The notes under the pieces: model-generated
What the model was told of the DNA's origin: nothing
Databases searched by the model: none
Seen by the model: only the letters and a program-made list of their open reading frames with translations
Translations under genes and position numbers: made by a program
Shown here: positions 20,107 to 29,410 of the stretch, one piece after another
How positions within the stretch are numbered: position 1 is the stretch's first letter
How the letters are laid out: every line of letters starts with the position of its first letter
Assembly: GCA_944389195.1 (NCBI GenBank)
Contig: CALXLM010000034.1
Span: 1-64,000 of the forward strand
Source: an uncultured Opitutales bacterium
Lineage (GTDB): Bacteria; Verrucomicrobiota; Verrucomicrobiia; Opitutales; Intestinicryptomonadaceae
Direction of reading: 5' to 3'
Length of the DNA stretch: 64,000 nt

Positions 20107-21240
20107 ATGCAGACAGTTTCAGACATTTGCGTTTTTGCCTCTGTGCAGCCTCTCGATTGGAGCGCGGCGGCTTTGGACGTCGCAGTAAAGGTTCTATGCA
20201 GCCTCGGCGCCATTATGTTGGTTATGTGCTTTGCGGGTCTTAGCGTTGTGGCCGAGCGCAAAGTTTGCGCGTATATTCAGGGAAGATACGGCCCGAACCG
20301 CACGGCGATACCGGTTGTGGCGGCGGTGCCGCTTATAGGAAACTTCCTTAAGAAAAACGGCCTTATGCAGCTTGTGGCCGACGGATTGAAGTTCCTTCTG
20401 AAGGAGGATCCACTGCCTGCGCACGTCGGGAAATTCTGGTATTTGGCAGCTCCGCTAATGTCGCTTTCTCCCGTTTTGATAGCCGCATGCGTGATTCCTT
20501 TCGGGGCGTATTGGAGCGACGGCCAGTTGTGCCCGCTTTCGGCGGCCGACATAGACGTAAGCCTCGTGTTCGCTCTCGCGGTTAGCGCACTTGGAGTTTA
20601 CGGCGCCATTATGGCGGGGTGGTCGTCGAACAGCAAATTCCCCTATATGGGTGCGATGAGGGCGTCGGCGCAGGTTATAAGCTACGAGCTTACGATGGGT
20701 TTGTCGGTCCTTCCCGTCGTAATGTGGGTTGCGCACTCTTCGGAAAGCCCCTTGAGCCTTTTTGAAATAGCGAAGGCGCAGGGCGGCTTGTGGTTTTGCA
20801 TAGTCCAGCCGCTTTCGGCGCTCCTGTTTCTCGTCGCGATGTTCGCCGAAACCAACAGGCTTCCGTTCGATATGGCCGAAAGCGAGACCGACTTGGTGAG
20901 CGGGTACCATACCGAGTATGGAAGCTTTAAGTTCGGCCTGTTTTTCGTGGGCGAATACGGGCATATGGTCTTGGGGTCGTCGCTGTTTATAGTGCTGTTT
21001 CTTGGGGGCTGGAATCCGTTCCCCGGGGTGGTTTGGCCTGAGTCGTGGGGTTGGGCAGGGGCGCTGCTTTCGCTGCTTACCTTCATAGTGAAGATTGCGG
21101 CCATGCTCTTTCTTTTCATATGGGTGCGCTGGACGCTTCCGCGCTTCAGATACGACCAGGTTATGCGCCTCGGCTGGAAGGTACTGCTTCCCTTGGCGCT
21201 CGCAAATTTTGCGGCGTATCTGGTTTTCATGTCATTCTAA
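20107..21240 (+). CDS. nuoH: NADH-quinone oxidoreductase subunit H
   Basis: Membrane-arm subunit next to the quinone cavity; polytopic, with about eight or nine helices. The 377-residue chain includes the conserved loop VAERKVCAYIQGRYGPNRT and the later ETNRLPFDMAESETDLVSGYHTEY region typical of the family. ATG 20107 gives MQTVSDICVF. It is preceded by nuoG with an 8-nt gap and followed by nuoI 12 nt later. Confidence 0.95.
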   Translation: MQTVSDICVFASVQPLDWSAAALDVAVKVLCSLGAIMLVMCFAGLSVVAERKVCAYIQGRYGPNRTAIPVVAAVPLIGNFLKKNGLMQLVADGLKFLLKEDPLPAHVGKFWYLAAPLMSLSPVLIAACVIPFGAYWSDGQLCPLSAADIDVSLVFALAVSALGVYGAIMAGWSSNSKFPYMGAMRASAQVISYELTMGLSVLPVVMWVAHSSESPLSLFEIAKAQGGLWFCIVQPLSALLFLVAMFAETNRLPFDMAESETDLVSGYHTEYGSFKFGLFFVGEYGHMVLGSSLFIVLFLGGWNPFPGVVWPESWGWAGALLSLLTFIVKIAAMLFLFIWVRWTLPRFRYDQVMRLGWKVLLPLALANFAAYLVFMSF

Positions 21241-21252
21241 CTTGCAAATACC

Positions 21253-21789
21253 ATGGCAATCATAGTCGAAAGAAAACGCCTGAGCTTTTGGGAAAGACTT
21301 TACCTTCCCCAGATAGTGTCGGGGCTTTTTATAACTTTCAAAAACATATTCAAGCCGCGCGTGACGCTGGAGTATCCCGATCAGTCTCCCGTTCTTCCCG
21401 TAGGGTATCGCGGAGCGCCGACGCTCGTTAAGGATTCGGAGGGAAGGGAAAAATGCGTGTCGTGCCAGCTATGCGAATTTGTCTGCCCCTCCAAGGCTAT
21501 AAGGGTCACGCCAGGAGAGATTTCCCCGGACTGCGAGTATTCGTACATAGAGAAGGCCCCGAAGGACTTTAAGATAGACATGCTGCGTTGCATATTTTGC
21601 GGGCTATGCCAGGAGGCGTGCCCGGAAAACGCCATAGTTTTGCAGAACGAATTTTCGATAAACGGATATTCCCGCGGCGATTTTGTGCGGCATAAATGCG
21701 ACCTTTACGCGGCTGGGGGCGTAATGCCCGACAAAATTATGAAATGGAAAAAGGTAAGGGACAACGCCGAACTTGGAGGGAATCGATGA
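21253..21789 (+). CDS. nuoI: NADH-quinone oxidoreductase subunit I
   Basis: Peripheral-arm ferredoxin-like subunit with clusters N6a and N6b. The 178-residue protein has two 4Fe-4S motifs: C68-C71-C74-C78 (CVSCQLCEFVCPS) and C113-C116-C119-C123 (CIFCGLCQEACPE). The N terminus forms the amphipathic anchor to the membrane arm. Its TGA stop overlaps the nuoJ ATG (ATGA at 21786-21789), which couples the two. Confidence 0.96.
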   Translation: MAIIVERKRLSFWERLYLPQIVSGLFITFKNIFKPRVTLEYPDQSPVLPVGYRGAPTLVKDSEGREKCVSCQLCEFVCPSKAIRVTPGEISPDCEYSYIEKAPKDFKIDMLRCIFCGLCQEACPENAIVLQNEFSINGYSRGDFVRHKCDLYAAGGVMPDKIMKWKKVRDNAELGGNR

Positions 21790-22328
21790 TGCAGGAGATT
21801 ATTTATTTTGTCTTTTGCGGGCTGTGCCTCGGAGGCGCGCTCGGGGTGCTCATAGTGCCGGGATATGTAAATTCGGCGATGTCGATGCTCGTATCTATGC
21901 TTGGGGTGGCAGGCTTGCTGCTTTTGATGGAGGCATATTTTTTGGCATTTGTCGTTGTGATGGTATATGCGGGAGCGGTGATGGTGCTTTTCGTGTTTGT
22001 CGTAATGTTTGTGGGAGACCGCCGCGACAATACGGGATTTATGAAGAAGGTCGCGCTCGTTTTGCTTTGGGTTGGGCTCGGAATCGTTTTGGGGCTGTTC
22101 GAACCCGAAATCTTAAAGGGAGGGGTTTCGGAGGCCTTGAAATCCGGGGCTGACAGGGCGGTCCCGCCAGCGGTGTCGGTCGCGAAAAACTACGGAATTT
22201 CCCTTTTTACAACTTTTATGCTGCCGTTTCAAGTCGCTGGAGTGCTGCTTTTGGCCGCAATGGTCGGCATTGTGGCAGTGGCAAAGCGCGGAACCCATAA
22301 AAAGCGGGGCGGAATGGAATCGGCGTAG
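21786..22328 (+). CDS. nuoJ: NADH-quinone oxidoreductase subunit J
   Basis: Small membrane subunit of about five helices. The 180-residue protein begins MMQEIIYFVFC and contains VYAGAVMVLFVFVVMFV, the family's conserved third helix with its pi-bulge tyrosine-glycine region. The start overlaps the end of nuoI by 4 nt. The longer open frame upstream lies inside nuoI and is ignored. Confidence 0.92.
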   Translation: MMQEIIYFVFCGLCLGGALGVLIVPGYVNSAMSMLVSMLGVAGLLLLMEAYFLAFVVVMVYAGAVMVLFVFVVMFVGDRRDNTGFMKKVALVLLWVGLGIVLGLFEPEILKGGVSEALKSGADRAVPPAVSVAKNYGISLFTTFMLPFQVAGVLLLAAMVGIVAVAKRGTHKKRGGMESA

Positions 22329-22345
22329 GAAGGAGGACTTTTATT

Positions 22346-22651
22346 ATGGAACACACTTTGCACCAGTTTTTATTTCCGGCCATGATGCTCTTTGCGACAG
22401 GGCTTCTCGGAGCCATGTTTAAAAGGAATCTCATTACGATATTTATGTCGATAGAGCTTATGCTCTGCGGCGCGATGCTTGCTTTTGTGGCGTTTGCGTC
22501 TGCTTACAACGACATCGACGGGGCTGTTTTCGCGTTTTTTATACTTGCGATAGCCGCGGCGGAAGTCGCGGTGGGGCTGGCGATAATCACGAGGCTTTTT
22601 AAGCTGGAAAACACGGTCTCGACGAAAAACCTCAACACTCTCGGAGATTAG
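22346..22651 (+). CDS. nuoK: NADH-quinone oxidoreductase subunit K
   Basis: Three-helix membrane subunit of 101 residues (the family standard is about 100). The two conserved membrane glutamates of the proton path appear in MSIELMLCG and AIAAAEVAVGL. A strong GGAGGA Shine-Dalgarno sits before the ATG. It is followed by nuoL after 4 nt. Confidence 0.95.
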   Translation: MEHTLHQFLFPAMMLFATGLLGAMFKRNLITIFMSIELMLCGAMLAFVAFASAYNDIDGAVFAFFILAIAAAEVAVGLAIITRLFKLENTVSTKNLNTLGD

Positions 22652-22655
22652 CCAA

Positions 22656-24563
22656 ATGTATTTTCAATTGAATGCCGTTCTATTTCTGCCGCTTTTGTCG
22701 GCAATCGTCATAGCGCTGTTTCTTCGCCGCAGCAGATGGGGCGGGGCGGCGGTCTCGGTGGTTTCGGCGGGAGCCGCTTTCGGGATTGCGCTGTGGGCGA
22801 TGTTTTCGGAGTCTCCGGCGTTTGCGTTCAAAAGCTCGTACGAGCTTTTGAAACTCGGCGGGTTCACGCTCGATTTCGGGTTTTTATTCGACGGGCTTTC
22901 GCGCAACATGGTGTTCATCGTGTGTTTTGTGGGCTTCCTTATACATGTTTTCAGCGTGGGGTATATGGACGACGACTCGTCGAAGTCGAGGTTCTTTGCG
23001 GGCATGAGCTTTTTTATGTTTTCGATGACGGGCATAGCGCTGTCGTCAAACCTCTTCATGATGTTCATATTTTGGGAGCTTGTCGGCTTTAGCTCGTACG
23101 CCCTTATAGCCCATTATTCCGATACGGAGGAGGCGCGCGCGGCGTCGAAGAAAGCGTTTATAGTCAACCGCGTCGGAGACTTGGGCTTCCTTTTGGGCAT
23201 AATATTTTGCTATTCGTGGCTCGGCACGACCGATTTCTCGGAATTGGCAAGAATTTTCCACGAGGATCCGTCGAAGGTCTCGACTTCGATGGGGCTACTG
23301 GTTTTATGCGGATTTTTGGGCAAGAGCGCGCAGTTCCCTCTCCAGGTGTGGCTTCCCGACGCCATGGCCGGCCCGACGCCCGTGTCGGCCCTCATCCACG
23401 CCGCAACGATGGTTGCCGCGGGCGTGTTCATGATGGCGCGTTTGGCGTCAATCGGTTTTTTGTCGGAGGATGCGCTTTCGGCCATAACGGCGCTTTGCGC
23501 GCTGATGGCGTTTTTTGCGGGCCTGTGGGCTTTGGGCCAGAACGACATCAAGAAAATACTCGCGTATTCCACTTTGGCCCATCTCGGCCTGATGGGGGTC
23601 GGGATAGGCTTAGGATACGACCTTGCCATGTACCACCTTACGACCCACGCGTTCTTCAAGGCTACGCTGTTTCTTGCGGCGGGTTCGGTAATCCACGCCT
23701 GCGGGCACCAGCAGGACATCTTCAAGCTCGGCGGCTTGTTCAAAAAGATGCCAATTACGTCGGCTGCCGCGCTTGTCGCGACGCTTTCAATCATAGCGAT
23801 ACCCTATTTTTCGGGATATTACAGCAAGGAGGCCATACTTGCGGCGTCCTACGGAAGGTCGGTTGACGGCGCAATTTTCGACAAAATAATATTCTGGCTG
23901 GTTATGGGGGCGGCCGTATTGACTCCCGTTTACATGGGAAGGCTTTTCTTTAACGTATTCTGCGGAAAACCGCATTCCGACGGGGCGGCGCGCGCGCGCG
24001 AAAGCTCCCTTTGGATGACTTTGCCGCTTGCGGTTTTGGCGCTTTATTCGCTGGCGGGCGCATGGAGTTTCGCGTACGGGCTTTTGTGGATGGACGGCAA
24101 AATGAATTTCCTAATGCCGTCGGCCGCCACGACGTTCATAGGCTCGGTTTGGGAAATACACCGTTCGGCGCTTTTGAAGATTCCGGACGTGCATGCCATT
24201 AAAAACGCGGCTTTTATTGCCACCCTTGCCGGCGCGGTTTTCTCGTACATTCTGTACGGGCGCTCCCGCGGGTACGATTTGGTGGAAAGGCGCTTGCCCG
24301 GCGTGTACCGTTTCTTTAATAAGCACGGCTGGTTCGACGACCTCTACGATTGGTATGTGGCAAAAGTCCAACAGCGGGTTGCAACCCTTTTGGCGACGTT
24401 TGTGGATTTGCTTTTGATAGAGCTGCTGGTCGTGCGCGGGGTCGGAATGGTTTGCGCGGTAATCGGGCAGGGCTTCAAACGCATGCACGACGCTTCGGCG
24501 AATTCGGAGATAAAATGGCTTGTGGCGGGTTTTGCGCTTCTGATGATATTAATTTACGCGTAG
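22656..24563 (+). CDS. nuoL: NADH-quinone oxidoreductase subunit L
   Basis: Distal antiporter-like proton-pumping subunit, 635 residues and about sixteen helices, ending in the long lateral helix. Visible family marks are [19 protein letters not shown] with the essential Glu, the [31 protein letters not shown] segment with its Lys, and the [19 protein letters not shown] stretch. Length and domain order are normal. Confidence 0.95.
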   Translation: MYFQLNAVLFLPLLSAIVIALFLRRSRWGGAAVSVVSAGAAFGIALWAMFSESPAFAFKSSYELLKLGGFTLDFGFLFDGLSRNMVFIVCFVGFLIHVFSVGYMDDDSSKSRFFAGMSFFMFSMTGIALSSNLFMMFIFWELVGFSSYALIAHYSDTEEARAASKKAFIVNRVGDLGFLLGIIFCYSWLGTTDFSELARIFHEDPSKVSTSMGLLVLCGFLGKSAQFPLQVWLPDAMAGPTPVSALIHAATMVAAGVFMMARLASIGFLSEDALSAITALCALMAFFAGLWALGQNDIKKILAYSTLAHLGLMGVGIGLGYDLAMYHLTTHAFFKATLFLAAGSVIHACGHQQDIFKLGGLFKKMPITSAAALVATLSIIAIPYFSGYYSKEAILAASYGRSVDGAIFDKIIFWLVMGAAVLTPVYMGRLFFNVFCGKPHSDGAARARESSLWMTLPLAVLALYSLAGAWSFAYGLLWMDGKMNFLMPSAATTFIGSVWEIHRSALLKIPDVHAIKNAAFIATLAGAVFSYILYGRSRGYDLVERRLPGVYRFFNKHGWFDDLYDWYVAKVQQRVATLLATFVDLLLIELLVVRGVGMVCAVIGQGFKRMHDASANSEIKWLVAGFALLMILIYA

Positions 24564-24575
24564 GAGATTTCTAAT

Positions 24576-26090
24576 ATGGAAATGGACGATTTTTGCAGGG
24601 TTCTTCTGAACGTGGCGGTGTACGCCCCCATCTTCGGATCCGTATGCGTTTCGGCGATGTTTCCGTTTTTCGGGAACAGAAGCGCCAAGGCCGTCGGAGT
24701 GGCGGCGGCGGGGCTATCCTTTGCCTCGGCGGTTTTTATTTGGGCGGCCTACGCTTCGGAATTTTCGTCTTCCGGGGGCTTCGCCTTTGCTACGTCTCCC
24801 GAGTTTTTCGGCGTGGCGCTTCCGTGCCTTGCGCTGAATGCCGTTTCCGTTCCGATGTTCGCGCTTGCCGCCGTTGTGGGGCTTGCGGCGTCGCTTTGGG
24901 CCGCCAGAACCGAAATAGGCAACGCGCGCCTCTACTTCATACTGCTTATGTTTATGCAGGGGGGGCTGCTGGGCGCGTTTTCGACGACAAACGTAATGTG
25001 GATGTACATGTTCCACGAGTTTGCGCTCGTCCCTACGTTCATAGCGATGTGCCTTTGGGGCGGGGCGGGGAAGCGCATGGCGGCCATGCAGATGGCTGTC
25101 TATCTGACGCTTGGGGCGCTGGTGTCGCTCGTGGGAATAATAGCCCTTTACGCGAGGACGAATTCTGACGACTTTTCCCTTTTGTCAATAGCCCTCGCAG
25201 TGGCAAAGACTCCGCTCGGCGCGGATTGGCAGTACGCAGTATTCGGCCTTCTGATGTTCGGGCTCGGAACGCTGGTTTCGCTCTTCCCGTTCTATTCGTG
25301 GGCGCCGCGGGCGTATTCGTCGGCGCCGACGTCGTTTGCGATGCTGCATGCGGGAGTTCTTAAAAAATTCGGATTGTACGTGCTTATTCAGGTTGCGGTT
25401 CCCCTTTTGTCGGCTGGGTGCGCCGATTGGTCGAAAACAATGGCGGTTCTTGCGCTGTTTAACGTGGTGTACATAGGATTGGTGACGATGGCGCAGCGCG
25501 ATTTGAAAATGATGGTTTCATATTCGAGCGTGGCGCACATGGGGCTTTGTTTTCTCGGAATAGCGTCGATGTCTGTTTTGGGCGTCGGCGGCGCGATACT
25601 TTTGATGTTCGGGCACGGCGCAAGCGTGGCGCTTATGTTCATGCTTTCAAACGCGGTCGTCAACAGAACCGGGCAATGGGACATGCTGAAGATGGGGGGC
25701 CTGTATAAGAGGACGCCGGTTCTCGCAGCCTTCTTTTTGGCCGCGACCCTCGCCGGGCTCGGGCTTCCGGGATTTGCAAATTTCTGGGGCGAGCTTGCCA
25801 TTCTTGTCAGCCTTTGGAATTTCTCGCCCGCAATTTGCGCGGTAGCTTCAACCGGCTTGGTGATATCGGCCGTTTACGGCCTCCGCGCCATGGCCAACAT
25901 ATTTATGGGGGAACCGACTGAAGGTTTGTCGGGAAAATTCAATCTCATACCGGACATGACATTCGGCGAGAAAATTCCCGCCGCAATACTGCTTGCGCTG
26001 CTGCTGTTCGTGGGATTCTTCCCGAAATCGGTGACGGCCGGCTTAGACGCCGATTTGTCGGCTGTTCCAACATTAACGCAATCTAAATAG
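24576..26090 (+). CDS. nuoM: NADH-quinone oxidoreductase subunit M
   Basis: Antiporter-like proton-pumping subunit of 504 residues with about fourteen helices. It contains the conserved MYMFHEFALVPTF with the membrane Glu, the FYSWAPRAYSSAPTSFAMLHAGVLKKFG segment and SYSSVAHMGLCFLGI. The FHEFALVP variant (usually FEAxLIP or FELxLIP) is seen in some diverged complexes. It is located between nuoL and nuoN, as usual. Confidence 0.95.
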   Translation: MEMDDFCRVLLNVAVYAPIFGSVCVSAMFPFFGNRSAKAVGVAAAGLSFASAVFIWAAYASEFSSSGGFAFATSPEFFGVALPCLALNAVSVPMFALAAVVGLAASLWAARTEIGNARLYFILLMFMQGGLLGAFSTTNVMWMYMFHEFALVPTFIAMCLWGGAGKRMAAMQMAVYLTLGALVSLVGIIALYARTNSDDFSLLSIALAVAKTPLGADWQYAVFGLLMFGLGTLVSLFPFYSWAPRAYSSAPTSFAMLHAGVLKKFGLYVLIQVAVPLLSAGCADWSKTMAVLALFNVVYIGLVTMAQRDLKMMVSYSSVAHMGLCFLGIASMSVLGVGGAILLMFGHGASVALMFMLSNAVVNRTGQWDMLKMGGLYKRTPVLAAFFLAATLAGLGLPGFANFWGELAILVSLWNFSPAICAVASTGLVISAVYGLRAMANIFMGEPTEGLSGKFNLIPDMTFGEKIPAAILLALLLFVGFFPKSVTAGLDADLSAVPTLTQSK

Positions 26091-26097
26091 TTTTTCT

Positions 26098-27540
26098 ATG
26101 GAAGGCACAATATCATTCGAATGGGCGAGCGTTTCCACCGAGGCGACCCTTGCGGTTTTTGCCGCCGCCACTTTGGCTCTGTCGGCTTTGGCGCCGAAAA
26201 GGGGGGAGAAATGGGTTTCGATGTTTGCGATGTTTGCGGTTATGGCCGCATTGGCAGTTGAGGTCTTTGTGCCGTCTGCCGGGGCGTCGTTCGGCGGAAT
26301 GCTCGGCGGAAAATCGGTTTTTGGAGTCTTTGCAATCGCGTGCGCGCTTTTGACGTCGCTGATGAGCTTTCAGTATTTCTCGAAGGGCGCGCGCAACAGA
26401 AACGAATTTTTGGCGATTGTCATGATTTGCACGGCAGCGTTGATGCTGTTCGTGCGCTCCGGCAGCTTGCTGATGGCGTTTGTTGCGCTCGAATGCGCGA
26501 CTGTTTGCCTGTATGTGGCGGCGGCGTGGAGCTCGGAAAAGGCTTCGAGCATGGAGGCTGCGGCGAAATACCTTGTGGTCGCGGGCGTAAGCGGTGCGGC
26601 GTTTCTAATGGGGACGGCGTTTATTTACGGGGCGTCGCTGTCGAGCGGCAGAAATTTGCTTTTGTTCGGAAATTTCACGTCGGGGCTCGTGCATCCGATG
26701 TTTTTGACGGGCATTGTCCTTGTCATGGGCGGCACGCTGTTTAAAATGGCGGCGTTTCCGTTTCAATTCTGGTCTCCGGACGTTTACCAGGGCGCGCCTA
26801 CGCCCGTTTCGGCGTTTTTTGCGGTGGCTTCAAAAGCGGCGGGCGTTGTTTTTCTGGGGAAAATATGCATGTCGCTCGATTTCGCGTCGATGGGGCTTTC
26901 CGAATTGCACGACAAGGCGGTTGCGGCCGTGTCGGTAATTGCGGCGGCCACGATAATCGTAGGAAATCTCGGCGGAATAACGCAGATAAACATAAAGCGT
27001 CTCATGGCTTTTTCGGGAGTGTCTAACGCCGGATATATGCTCGTTCTCGTTGCGGCGGTGTTGAAATACGCCTCGCTTGCGGAGTTTTTCGCGCCGGTGC
27101 TTTATTTTTATCTGGCCGCCTACATGTTTGCAAACTACGCGCTGTTTTTTGTCATCAACAGCTATGAGGGGTACGACGATTTCGACCAGTCCATGTCGGA
27201 CTACCGCGGCCTTCTGAGAAAGAGCCCGGTGATGGAGGGCACTCTTATAATAAGTTTGTCGTCGCTGGCGGGCATTCCTCCGACGGCCGGATTTTTCGGC
27301 AAAGTTCTCATACTCATAACGGCGTGGAGCGCGCAGCTTTACTGGCTCGTGGGCATAATGGTCGCCGGGTCGGTAGTTTCGATATACTACTATTTCGCAT
27401 GGATGAGGGCTTCCCTCGATACGCCTGACGGCGTGGAGCGCAAGCTCGATCCAAATCCCATACTGTATCCGACGATGGTCGCCCTTTCTGTTGCCACGCT
27501 CGTCTTGGGGGTCGCAGTTCTCTATTTTTACGGGATATAA
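26098..27540 (+). CDS. nuoN: NADH-quinone oxidoreductase subunit N
   Basis: Third antiporter-like subunit of the membrane arm, 480 residues. Family marks include VALECATVCLYVAAA, AFPFQFWSPDVYQGAPTPVSAFFAVASKAAG with the lysine used in proton transfer, and the later KRLMAFSGVSNAGYMLV. It is the last gene of the nuo run. The next gene starts 44 nt downstream, without a terminator that I can see in between. Confidence 0.95.
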   Translation: MEGTISFEWASVSTEATLAVFAAATLALSALAPKRGEKWVSMFAMFAVMAALAVEVFVPSAGASFGGMLGGKSVFGVFAIACALLTSLMSFQYFSKGARNRNEFLAIVMICTAALMLFVRSGSLLMAFVALECATVCLYVAAAWSSEKASSMEAAAKYLVVAGVSGAAFLMGTAFIYGASLSSGRNLLLFGNFTSGLVHPMFLTGIVLVMGGTLFKMAAFPFQFWSPDVYQGAPTPVSAFFAVASKAAGVVFLGKICMSLDFASMGLSELHDKAVAAVSVIAAATIIVGNLGGITQINIKRLMAFSGVSNAGYMLVLVAAVLKYASLAEFFAPVLYFYLAAYMFANYALFFVINSYEGYDDFDQSMSDYRGLLRKSPVMEGTLIISLSSLAGIPPTAGFFGKVLILITAWSAQLYWLVGIMVAGSVVSIYYYFAWMRASLDTPDGVERKLDPNPILYPTMVALSVATLVLGVAVLYFYGI

Positions 27541-27584
27541 ATAATATTGCATTGCGCGTTTACGGCACTTAGAAAATTCTTTTA

Positions 27585-27950
27585 ATGAAAATATTATACG
27601 CATTATTGGCTGCCGCGGCGCTGTGCGCGTGCACGAGCGAGGAAAAGGAAATCTACAGCCGGCAGATAGAGATAGTCAGCGTGCCCGAGGGCGCGCCGAT
27701 CGTAATCGACGGGCTTAAGATGGGCACCGCCCCGCTTTGCGTCGGCGTGGAGACGAACGAGGACGGATATTTCGTTCGCAAGACTGTCATAACGGCCATT
27801 CCGCAAAAGGCGTCACTGTTCACGCAGGTTGTGACGTTCCCGGCGTATTTGGCGTCCAACCCCGAAAAGAGCAGGGTCCCCGAAAAAATCACCTTTCACA
27901 TGGAAAAGCCTCCGTCCCAGGGCGGGGGGGTCACGTTCGACGACGACTAA
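27585..27950 (+). CDS. Small PEGA-like lipoprotein
   Basis: A 121-residue predicted lipoprotein of unknown function. The signal region has lipobox LCAC, lipidating Cys16. The segment EIVSVPEGAPIVIDGLKMGTAPL matches the PEGA-type beta unit (S-x-P-x-G-A-x-V-x-I-D-G-x-x-x-G-x-A-P) found in envelope proteins. The C terminus is a flexible glycine- and aspartate-rich tail. It follows nuoN by 44 nt on the same strand and may share its transcript, but no functional tie with complex I is shown. Confidence 0.75.
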   Translation: MKILYALLAAAALCACTSEEKEIYSRQIEIVSVPEGAPIVIDGLKMGTAPLCVGVETNEDGYFVRKTVITAIPQKASLFTQVVTFPAYLASNPEKSRVPEKITFHMEKPPSQGGGVTFDDD

Positions 27951-27986
27951 CATTGGGAAAATACGTATTTTTACACGAAAAAACAA

Positions 27987-29351
27987 ATGTCATCGCAAAT
28001 TAAATACATTCTTGAGGAAGAGAAAATCCCCGCAAACTGGTATAACATAGAGGCGGATCTTAAGGTGCACACGCCTCCGCCGATAGATCCCTCTACGGGA
28101 AAGCCTATAGATCCGGCAAAGCTTGAGGCCATATTTGCGCGGGGGGTGATAGAGCAGGAAATGTCGCGCGAGCGCTACATACCGATACCCGAACCCGTGC
28201 GCGACATATTGAAACAGTGGAGGCCGTCGCCGCTGTACCGCGCCCGAAAGCTCGAAAAGGCCCTCGGCACGCCCGCCAGGATATATTATAAATACGAGGG
28301 GGTAAGCCCGTCGGGTTCGCACAAATCAAACAGCGCGCTCGCGCAGGTTTTTGAAAACAAGCGCTGCGGCACGAAGTTTATAACGACTGAAACCGGGGCC
28401 GGGCAGTGGGGTTCGGCGCTGTCGCAGGCCTGCCAAATATTCGGCCTGCATTGCAGGGTTTACATGGTTAAATGCTCCTACAACCAAAAGCCGTACAGAA
28501 AGGCGGTAATGGAGCTTTTCGGCGGCGAGACGGTGCCGTCGCCGAGCGACCGCACAGAGGCCGGGCGCGCCGTGCTGGCAAAAGATCCGGATTGCAGCGG
28601 CTCGCTGGGAATAGCGATATCGGAGGCGGTGGAGGACGCGCTCACCAATCCCGATACGAAATACTGCCTCGGTTCGGTGTTAAACCATGTGCTGCTCCAC
28701 CAGACGATTATCGGCGAAGAGGCGATACTCCAAATGGAGATGGCAGGCGATTACCCCGACATTATCATAGGCGCTTGCGGCGGGGGCTCGAATTTTGCGG
28801 GAATAGCATTTCCGTTTATTGGGCAGATGCTTAGGGGAGGCAGAAAAGTGGACATACTCGGGGTTGAGCCTGCCGCCTGCCCGAGCCTCACAAAAGGAAA
28901 GTACGCGTACGATTTCGGCGATGTAGCCAAAATGACGCCCATGATGAAAATGTACACACTCGGAAGCGCGTTTATTCCGCCCGCGGTGCATGCCGGAGGC
29001 TTGCGGTACCACGGAATGGCACCCCAAATAAGCAACGTAGCAAAACAGGGGCTGATGCGCGCAAGAACCGTGGAGCAGCTCGACGTTTTCCGCGACGCCG
29101 TCGCGTTTGCGCGTTCCGAGGGCATAATTCCTGCGCCGGAGTCTTCGCACGCGATTTCCGCCGCAATGGACGAGGCGCGCAAATGCGCTGAAACGGGGGA
29201 GGAAAAGTGCATACTTTTCAATTTGTCCGGCCACGGGCATCTCGACATGACGGCGTATCTCGACTATTTTGCGGGAAAGCTCCGCAATTACGATTACCCG
29301 GAAAAGGAAATTGCGATGGCGCTGTCATGCCTGCCGGTTTGCGACGCCTGA
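27987..29351 (+). CDS. trpB2: Tryptophan synthase beta-like enzyme, TrpB2 type
   Basis: Cytoplasmic PLP enzyme that joins indole and serine to tryptophan. The 454-residue length, the extended N terminus and the motifs place it in the TrpB2 group rather than TrpB1. The PLP lysine is K113 in SGSHKSNSALAQ, and the phosphate-binding loop is GACGGGSNFAG. TrpB2 members lack the standard TrpA-contact surface and often act alone or as indole scavengers. No other trp gene is nearby, which agrees with a stand-alone function. Downstream, at 29353-29380, lies an imperfect hairpin without a T-tract. Confidence 0.92.
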   Translation: MSSQIKYILEEEKIPANWYNIEADLKVHTPPPIDPSTGKPIDPAKLEAIFARGVIEQEMSRERYIPIPEPVRDILKQWRPSPLYRARKLEKALGTPARIYYKYEGVSPSGSHKSNSALAQVFENKRCGTKFITTETGAGQWGSALSQACQIFGLHCRVYMVKCSYNQKPYRKAVMELFGGETVPSPSDRTEAGRAVLAKDPDCSGSLGIAISEAVEDALTNPDTKYCLGSVLNHVLLHQTIIGEEAILQMEMAGDYPDIIIGACGGGSNFAGIAFPFIGQMLRGGRKVDILGVEPAACPSLTKGKYAYDFGDVAKMTPMMKMYTLGSAFIPPAVHAGGLRYHGMAPQISNVAKQGLMRARTVEQLDVFRDAVAFARSEGIIPAPESSHAISAAMDEARKCAETGEEKCILFNLSGHGHLDMTAYLDYFAGKLRNYDYPEKEIAMALSCLPVCDA

Positions 29352-29410
29352 CGGTTTTTTGCGGATAGTTCCGAAAAACCAGCGGCGGCATCCGGCTTCC
29401 TGACGTTAAT

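Noticed and set aside
29353-29380. Hairpin GGTTTTT...AAAAACC after TrpB2
   Set aside because: Contains a two-base bulge and has no T-tract after the stem, so it does not qualify as an intrinsic terminator.
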